Shown in pieces: positions 7,351 through 11,197 of a stretch of DNA of 11,197 bases. The stretch is from Nitrospirales bacterium (GTDB taxonomy: Bacteria; Nitrospirota; Thermodesulfovibrionia; Thermodesulfovibrionales; Dissulfurispiraceae). The translations under genes and the position numbers were made by a program. The first letter of the stretch is position 1. The number at the start of each line of letters is the position of its first letter. The stretch lies in NCBI GenBank assembly GCA_020846375.1, contig JADLDZ010000119.1, positions 1 to 11,197 on the forward strand, written 5' to 3'. The notes below the pieces were generated by a model. That model was not told where the DNA came from and ran no database searches. It was given only the letters and a program-made list of their open reading frames with translations.

Positions 7351-8463
7351 CTACAATCTCTTCACCTGGTTTCTCAGGCTGAACCCTCTCAGGGAGGGGA
7401 TGACGGTTCCGCGGTATTGTACCATCACCTGGTGGGATTCTCCCATCCCCTGGGGAAAAATCAGCCCCTTGACCTTCGCTATTTCGAAAGGATCGGGTGT
7501 CTCACCGTATTTCACACGGAGCAGTTCATCGATTCCGAGGGCCACCAGGTAGGAACCCTGGGGACAATAGCCTGCGGTAGCAATCCCCTGTTCATTTCCC
7601 CAACTTGTCAGGGAGGAGAAGTTCACATGCGCGGTCATGTCCTGCTCACCGACATGCCGGTACGGGTCCTCGTTGATCTGGTGCCGGTAGTAGCAAAGCA
7701 GGGTCCCCCTGCTCCTGTCCTCGCTGTAATACTCTTCCGCTGTGTACCCGTAATCGACGGTAAGAAGAAAGCCGCTCCGGAGGCACGCGCTTATCTCCTG
7801 CAGCCACTCCCGTATCCTCAGGTTGACCTCAGTCCTGTACCCCCGCGGGAGATGAGGCGCGAATTCCCTGCAATATTCGATGACATTCTCCCGTGCCGGC
7901 CTGCCCACTTCCACAAAAGCGCCGTCTTTGACAGCAACGAAGATTTCCAACAGCTCCTCTGCCTGCTCTACAATGCGGACAGGAAAGGCATCCAGGAGCT
8001 CATTGGAGAGGAAGCAGCCGGTCACCTCGCCCACCCCTTTCAGATCGGAAAACCACCGGATATCCGCTCCCGACCCTTCGAGGAGCGCCTGCTGCCGCTC
8101 CCGCATCGCGGGGTTCAGTTCGACAATGGAGTAGTCGATATGCCGGAAGATCTCCCTGTCCCGCAAGGAATCGAGCATATCCGCGGCAAGGTATCCCATA
8201 CCCGCTCCCATTTCCACGATCCGGAACCGTTCGGGCCGCTGCAGTACCTCCCACATCTCTTCCATCTGCCTGCCGAGCATGGCCCCGAACAGGGGGTGGA
8301 GGTGGGGGCTGGTGTAAAAATCCCCCGCCTTTCCTATTCTCGTCTCCTCTTTCGCATAATAGCCGAGACCGGGATAATAGAGGGCCATTTCCATGAAAGT
8401 CTCGAAGGAAACAGGCCCTTCTGTCCTGATTTTTTCGATGATTTTTTCCTGAAGGGTCGGCAT
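7351..8463 (-). CDS. MidA/NDUFAF7-family SAM-dependent methyltransferase (COG1565)
   Basis: The 370-residue product shows the family N-terminus, GPVSFETFMEMALYYPGLGYY at 16-36, then GDFYTSPHLHPLFGAML at 48-64. Next come SAM motif I VEMGAGMGYLAADML at 83-97, SNELLDAFPV at 153-162 and VDYGY at 236-240. Mitochondrial relatives (MidA/NDUFAF7) methylate an arginine of the NDUFS2 subunit during complex I assembly, while bacterial members are largely uncharacterised. The ATG at 8463 has no obvious Shine-Dalgarno (preceded by CATACAAGCA), although the protein start aligns well with the family. It lies 44 bases after nadA and 51 bases before the PRMT-like gene, all on the same strand, with no strong terminator between, so co-transcription is likely. 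Confidence 0.92.
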   Translation of the reverse strand: MPTLQEKIIEKIRTEGPVSFETFMEMALYYPGLGYYAKEETRIGKAGDFYTSPHLHPLFGAMLGRQMEEMWEVLQRPERFRIVEMGAGMGYLAADMLDSLRDREIFRHIDYSIVELNPAMRERQQALLEGSGADIRWFSDLKGVGEVTGCFLSNELLDAFPVRIVEQAEELLEIFVAVKDGAFVEVGRPARENVIEYCREFAPHLPRGYRTEVNLRIREWLQEISACLRSGFLLTVDYGYTAEEYYSEDRSRGTLLCYYRHQINEDPYRHVGEQDMTAHVNFSSLTSWGNEQGIATAGYCPQGSYLVALGIDELLRVKYGETPDPFEIAKVKGLIFPQGMGESHQVMVQYRGTVIPSLRGFSLRNQVKRL

Positions 8464-8507
8464 TGCTTGTATGAAAAAGGGGAGATCGCTGCCTGGGTGG
8501 ATATCCG

Positions 8508-9488
8508 TTATTGTATGGCGAGCATTCTGTCCAGTGCCCTTTTGGCGGAGAGGCGTATCTCTTCAGGCACTTTGATGACGTTCTCCCCTTCCTTCAGCGC
8601 CCGGTAGACGCTGTTCAGAGTGGTCTTCTTCATGTTGGGACAGATCATGTCTTTTCTGAGGGGATGGAAGATCTTTCCGGGATTCTCCTTCTTCAGGCGG
8701 TGCATGAGCCCCAGCTCCGTCCCGACGATAAACTCCTGTGCATCGGACGCATGGGCAAACCGGAGCATGCCCGAGGTGCTCGTCACATGGTCCGCAAGAT
8801 CGAGGACCTCCAGCCTGCATTCGGGGTGCGCCATCAGGACGGCATGCGGGTGTGCTTCCCGGGCCCGCATCACATCCTCCCTGCGTATTCTGTCATGCAC
8901 ATGGCAGAAGCCGTCCCAGGCGATAATCCGCTTTTTCGTGTTCCTTGCCGCCCAGAGGGAGAGGTTCCTGTCGGGGATGCAGATCACCCGCTCGCCGGGA
9001 AGCGACTCGACAACTTTCACCACATTGGCGGAGGTGCAGCAGATGTCGCTTTCGGCCTTTACCGCAGCGGTGGTATTGACGTAGGCCACCACCGGCACTC
9101 CGGGGTACTGTGCCTTGATGTCCCGCAGGGTGAACTCATGGGGGAACACGAAGGTGGGCTGCTCCTCATACCCGGGGAAGGTTTTCCATACCTTTCTCGT
9201 CTCGCTGACCTCGATCATTTCCGCCATGGGGCAGGTCGCATCCAGTTCCGGCAGGAGCACAGTCTTTTGCGGTGAGAGAATGGATGCGCTTTCCGCCATG
9301 AAATGGACGCCGCAGAAGACGATGACATCGCATTCCACGGCAGCCGCATTCCGGGACAACTCGAGGGAGTCTCCCACGAAATCGGCAATATCCTGCACTT
9401 CGTCGCGCTGGTAATTGTGTGAAAGGATAACGGCGTTCTTCTCTTTCTTCAGCTTCAGTATTTCGCTGCGCAGCTCACTGTTGTCCAT
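8508..9488 (-). CDS. nadA: Quinolinate synthase A
   Basis: NadA condenses iminoaspartate with dihydroxyacetone phosphate to form quinolinate for NAD synthesis, using a [4Fe-4S] cluster. From the chosen start the product has 326 residues. Conserved blocks are LSHNYQRDEVQDIADFVGDSL at 22-42, CGVHFMAESA at 59-68, DATCPMAEM at 83-91, CTSAN at 151-155, WDGFCHVHDR at 191-200, HPEC at 221-224, TSTSGML and MICPNMKKT at 281-289. The cluster ligands are most likely Cys86, Cys195 and Cys283. A GTG at 9494 would give two more residues and overlap the upstream stop as GTGA. I prefer the ATG at 9488 because AGGTGATC, fully complementary to the 16S tail, lies directly upstream. No nadB or nadC is in the window. 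Confidence 0.96.
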   Translation of the reverse strand: MDNSELRSEILKLKKEKNAVILSHNYQRDEVQDIADFVGDSLELSRNAAAVECDVIVFCGVHFMAESASILSPQKTVLLPELDATCPMAEMIEVSETRKVWKTFPGYEEQPTFVFPHEFTLRDIKAQYPGVPVVAYVNTTAAVKAESDICCTSANVVKVVESLPGERVICIPDRNLSLWAARNTKKRIIAWDGFCHVHDRIRREDVMRAREAHPHAVLMAHPECRLEVLDLADHVTSTSGMLRFAHASDAQEFIVGTELGLMHRLKKENPGKIFHPLRKDMICPNMKKTTLNSVYRALKEGENVIKVPEEIRLSAKRALDRMLAIQ

Positions 9489-9496
9489 GATCACCT
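9489..9496 (-). promoter_or_regulatory. Ribosome binding site deciding the nadA start
   Basis: On the minus strand AGGTGATC abuts the ATG at 9488. It matches the complement of the 3' end of 16S rRNA (consensus AAGGAGGTGATC) over eight bases. It spans both the stop of the upstream transglycosylase gene and the alternative GTG at 9494, favouring the ATG. Confidence 0.6.
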
Positions 9497-10240
9497 GACT
9501 GCCTGATTTTCAGAATAGGAACCGGCGCGATAGGAGTTGGTGAAGAGGATGGTGCCGTCCTCCTGGATCAGCTTTCTTATTTTCGTCACTGATTTCCGTA
9601 TCTCTCCGGTGCTTATTTTTGCCACCTCGGTGTTACTTCCCGAATAATGGGAGATGACTTTTTTCACGTAGGCGACGGTTTCCGGGATGGACGGAATGGA
9701 GTAGCTCCTCTCCACCCGCTTCGGCCCGGCGTTATAGGCGGCCAGAGCGAGAGGCAGGTCGCCGCTGAACTTTTCGAGCAGCATTTTGAGATAACGGATG
9801 CCGCCATCTATATTCTCCACCGGGTCGAAGGGGTTCATCACCCCGAGAAGGGATGCTGTCCCCGGCATCAACTGCATGAGCCCCCGTGCGCCCTTGGGGG
9901 AGACCGCCAGGGGGTTCCAGTTGGATTCCGTTCTGATCACCGCCTTCACCAGGCCGGCATCGACCTCATGCTGCCGTGCTCTTTCTTCGACGATGGAGTG
10001 CATTTCCTCCCTGCTTACGGCAGGAACATTTTCGGGAGGAAGGGGGAGGGAAGCCTTTCTTTCCTGCTTCCTGCGCGGTTCGGACGCCGGCTTCCTCTCC
10101 CTGATGAACACCTTACCGGTCCTGCCCGGGGCGGTATTGGTGAAGAAAATAGTCCCGTCTTCTCCCACCGTTTGGTAGATATCTGCATGGGAAATTGTCC
10201 CGGAAAACAGGAGGAGTGCTATGGCAAGAAGCAGTATCAT
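9491..10240 (-). CDS. Secreted lytic transglycosylase (SLT domain) with flanking DUF4124-like motifs
   Basis: The product has 249 residues. Residues 1-19 form a short signal peptide (MILLLAIALLLFSGTISHA) directing it to the envelope. Next is a DUF4124-type segment (IYQTVGEDGTIFFTNT, 21-36), then a basic, proline-containing linker to about 75. The SLT goose-lysozyme-like domain follows, with catalytic Glu105 in ESNWNP, GARGLMQLMPGTA at 117-129 and AYNAG at 168-172. Such enzymes cleave the MurNAc-GlcNAc bond of peptidoglycan, forming 1,6-anhydro ends. The C-terminus at 226-235 repeats the DUF4124-like motif (QEDGTILFTN). The gene is first in the run with nadA, which starts at its stop codon. 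GAGGGA precedes the ATG. Confidence 0.92.
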   Translation of the reverse strand: MILLLAIALLLFSGTISHADIYQTVGEDGTIFFTNTAPGRTGKVFIRERKPASEPRRKQERKASLPLPPENVPAVSREEMHSIVEERARQHEVDAGLVKAVIRTESNWNPLAVSPKGARGLMQLMPGTASLLGVMNPFDPVENIDGGIRYLKMLLEKFSGDLPLALAAYNAGPKRVERSYSIPSIPETVAYVKKVISHYSGSNTEVAKISTGEIRKSVTKIRKLIQEDGTILFTNSYRAGSYSENQAVR

Positions 10241-10248
10241 TCCCTCAA

Positions 10249-10278
10249 ATCATACCACGCCCCTTTCCCGTTGTTCAA
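10249..10278 (-). promoter_or_regulatory. Sigma70-type promoter of the transglycosylase-nadA run
   Basis: On the minus strand, TTGAAC (10273-10278), an 18-base spacer and TATGAT (10249-10254) form a good promoter. Only 8 bases separate the -10 box from the ATG at 10240, so the transcript would start at or almost at the start codon. Its -35 box abuts the 5' end of the opposite-strand riboswitch-like element. Confidence 0.55.
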
Positions 10279-10391
10279 GCCTGCGGGGCCGGGAAAAGGC
10301 GTAAATCCTGCGATTCCGTGCAGTCCCGCCGGCGTGGCTCAGGGAGTACCCTCTTTCTGCAGTGAGCGTCTGGAATATCAGCGGGGCAGGT
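10279..10391 (+). ncRNA. Cobalamin riboswitch-like aptamer, shortened and without an obvious target gene
   Basis: The + strand shows the cobalamin-aptamer core in order. GGGAA at 10291-10295 is followed by GGCGTAAATCC at 10298-10308 (family pattern GGYGNAAAUCC). A small extra hairpin, CTGC/GCAG (10308-10311 with 10320-10323), comes next. GCAGTCCCGCC at 10320-10330 matches GCnGnCCCGC. GTCTGGAATATCAGC at 10368-10382 matches the 3' motif GCCAGGAGACCUGC, with the A-U pair replaced by U-A. GGG (10291-10293) can pair with CCC (10325-10327). GCCTGC (10279-10284) can pair with GCAGGT (10386-10391) to close the structure. The P7-P10 peripheral part containing GCCACUG is absent or collapsed. No recognisable + strand gene follows, and no + promoter is evident. 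It could be a working short variant or a remnant. Confidence 0.55.
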
Positions 10392-10409
10392 AACGCCCAG
10401 CCCTCACAT

Positions 10410-10598
10410 ATGCTTGAAGAGAAGAGGGATTATTATCACGATCGGGATCCCCCTGAGGCCACGGAGGAATTCGCTCGCAAAGAAAGAGTGTGCCCCCTGA
10501 GCCTCTTTATTGTACGACTTCCGGGGGGCGCCCTCTCATCCCCGGGGCTTGGCAAGGACCTCGATCACCTTCAGATCGAGAAACCTCTTCGAGGCTGA
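10410..10598 (+). other. Small 62-codon ORF downstream of the riboswitch-like element (doubtful)
   Basis: An ATG at 10410 opens 62 codons, with product beginning MLEEKRDYYHDRDPPEATEE. It lies 19 bases after the riboswitch-like element and ends inside the antisense of the pyruvate-kinase-like gene (overlap 10536-10598). There is no Shine-Dalgarno before it, and I recognise no family. The first 40 codons look plausibly protein-like, but the last 20 are shared with the opposite gene. It may be chance, a leader peptide, or the surviving start of a lost gene. Confidence 0.15.
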
Positions 10599-11105
10599 GG
10601 AGCGCACCACCAGCACCGTATCAGCCCCCCGCCCGGTGCCCGCCACGGTGAGGATTTCCTCGTCCTCGGGGATCAGCCCGGCATCCGTCGCCATCATGAC
10701 CATCTCGCAGCATACCTTTGCGCCCTCTCCGAATCTCCTCAGGGATTGCGCCACGATAAGCGTTGGATAGAGACCGTTGAATTTGGAAGCGAAGGCCGCT
10801 TCCAGGGAATGGGTGATCAGGGTGCCGGTATACACCTTCGCTCCTGTCCCCTCGATGCTTCCGCGCACCTCGGGAGTCATTTCGTGGGTGTTCGCCGCCT
10901 TGAAGCCGGCGGAATGAGTCACCACGACGATATTCATCCCCTCGTTCCGCAGCGCCTCGGAAAAAAGCACTCCCGTGTCCCCCTCGGTCGAGGCGATAAC
11001 GAGGTGTTTCCAGCAGCCGCTTCTGATCGCCTCTTTTACCACCTCCAGGCACGCGCCAGTATTCTCCCTTCCCGGCCTCTCAAAATAAACGATTTTCTTT
11101 TCCAT
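10536..11105 (-). CDS. Pyruvate kinase alpha/beta (C-terminal) domain-like protein, COG1751 type
   Basis: The 189-residue product begins EKKIVYFERPGRENTGACLE and contains HLVIASTEGDTG, NIVVVTHSAGF and EILTVAGTGRGADTVLVV. These are the motifs of small stand-alone proteins with the fold of the pyruvate kinase C-terminal domain, represented by archaeal structures from Archaeoglobus and Methanothermobacter. No catalytic pyruvate kinase barrel is present, so it is not a pyruvate kinase. Some relatives bind a flavin, but the cellular role is unknown. The ATG at 11105 has a strong Shine-Dalgarno, AAAGGAGG, 5 bases upstream. It appears to be monocistronic. Downstream lie a GC-rich hairpin without a T run and the riboswitch-like element on the opposite strand. 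Confidence 0.85.
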   Translation of the reverse strand: MEKKIVYFERPGRENTGACLEVVKEAIRSGCWKHLVIASTEGDTGVLFSEALRNEGMNIVVVTHSAGFKAANTHEMTPEVRGSIEGTGAKVYTGTLITHSLEAAFASKFNGLYPTLIVAQSLRRFGEGAKVCCEMVMMATDAGLIPEDEEILTVAGTGRGADTVLVVRSSASKRFLDLKVIEVLAKPRG

Positions 11106-11161
11106 GCACGCCTCCTTTGTCCTCAGTGACTCCCTCCCTCTGCGCAGCAGGGCTGAAAATT

Positions 11162-11167
11162 ATTATA
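11162..11167 (-). promoter_or_regulatory. Candidate -10 box for the pyruvate-kinase-like gene
   Basis: A perfect TATAAT on the minus strand lies in an AT-rich stretch 57 bases upstream of the start at 11105. A second TATAAT lies at 11184-11189. The -35 region 17 bases before the first box is weak (TTATAA), so the assignment rests mainly on the -10 box and local AT-richness. Confidence 0.4.
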
Positions 11168-11197
11168 ATACAAGGGTAGCAGGATTATAATAAATGA

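Noticed and set aside
7332..7351. Hairpin GGGTGT/ACACCC just after the MidA-family stop codon on the minus strand
   Set aside because: The stem is only 6 base pairs and is followed by GTTTGTAAAAAAC rather than a T run. It is too weak to call a terminator.
7336..8607. A 423-codon open frame on the + strand opposite the MidA-family gene
   Set aside because: It mirrors a real minus-strand gene with clear family motifs and has no recognisable domain. Long antisense frames are expected in GC-rich coding DNA.
10331..10362. tRNA-like string GGCGTGGCTCAGGGAGTA
   Set aside because: It resembles a D-arm, but no acceptor stem, anticodon stem or TTC-containing T-arm follows. The region fits the cobalamin aptamer better.
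10241..10535. A c-di-AMP (ydaO-type) riboswitch on the minus strand before the lytic transglycosylase
   Set aside because: Such elements often precede cell-wall hydrolases, so I looked. The conserved ydaO blocks and the CAGCUAACCUCGUAGGC-type tail are not present, and the conserved pattern found reads on the + strand instead.
10521..10548. GC-rich inverted repeat after the pyruvate-kinase-like gene
   Set aside because: CCGGGG and CCCCGG can pair on either strand, but no T run follows. It could weakly slow transcription but is not a convincing intrinsic terminator.

Overview
This is an ordinary bacterial chromosomal window, GC-rich, densely coding and mostly housekeeping. The order rplU-rpmA-obgE-proB, the two-subunit glycyl-tRNA synthetase and the ancillary genes fit Nitrospirota or Desulfobacterota-like Gram-negative anaerobes. 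That placement is inference from gene content only. I see no mobile element, prophage, CRISPR array, rRNA or tRNA.

Layout. Positions 1-2251 (+): the end of glyQ, then glyS overlapping it by four bases. A long hairpin at 2257-2297 works as a terminator for both converging units. Positions 2316-5152 (-): rplU, rpmA, obgE, proB. A promoter lies upstream of rplU, and an intrinsic terminator sits between rpmA and obgE, so the two ribosomal-protein genes can be expressed above obgE-proB. Positions 5354-6465 (+): a divergent unit with a strong sigma70-type promoter, encoding an FmdB-type zinc ribbon protein and a xylose-isomerase-like TIM-barrel protein. Its end overlaps the end of the next unit by 30 bases.

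Positions 6436-10240 (-): a compact four-gene run transcribed from right to left. It encodes a secreted lytic transglycosylase, quinolinate synthase NadA, a MidA/NDUFAF7-type methyltransferase, and a methyltransferase with the diagnostic motifs of protein arginine methyltransferases (PRMTs). The last two sit side by side and are a notable pairing. Positions 10536-11105 (-): a stand-alone protein of the pyruvate-kinase C-terminal-domain fold (COG1751 type).

The most unexpected signal is in the 295-base gap between the last two genes. The + strand carries what looks like a shortened cobalamin (B12) riboswitch aptamer at 10279-10391. No recognisable + strand gene lies downstream of it. It either controls a small ORF or an antisense RNA into the pyruvate-kinase-like gene, or it is the remnant of a lost B12-regulated gene.
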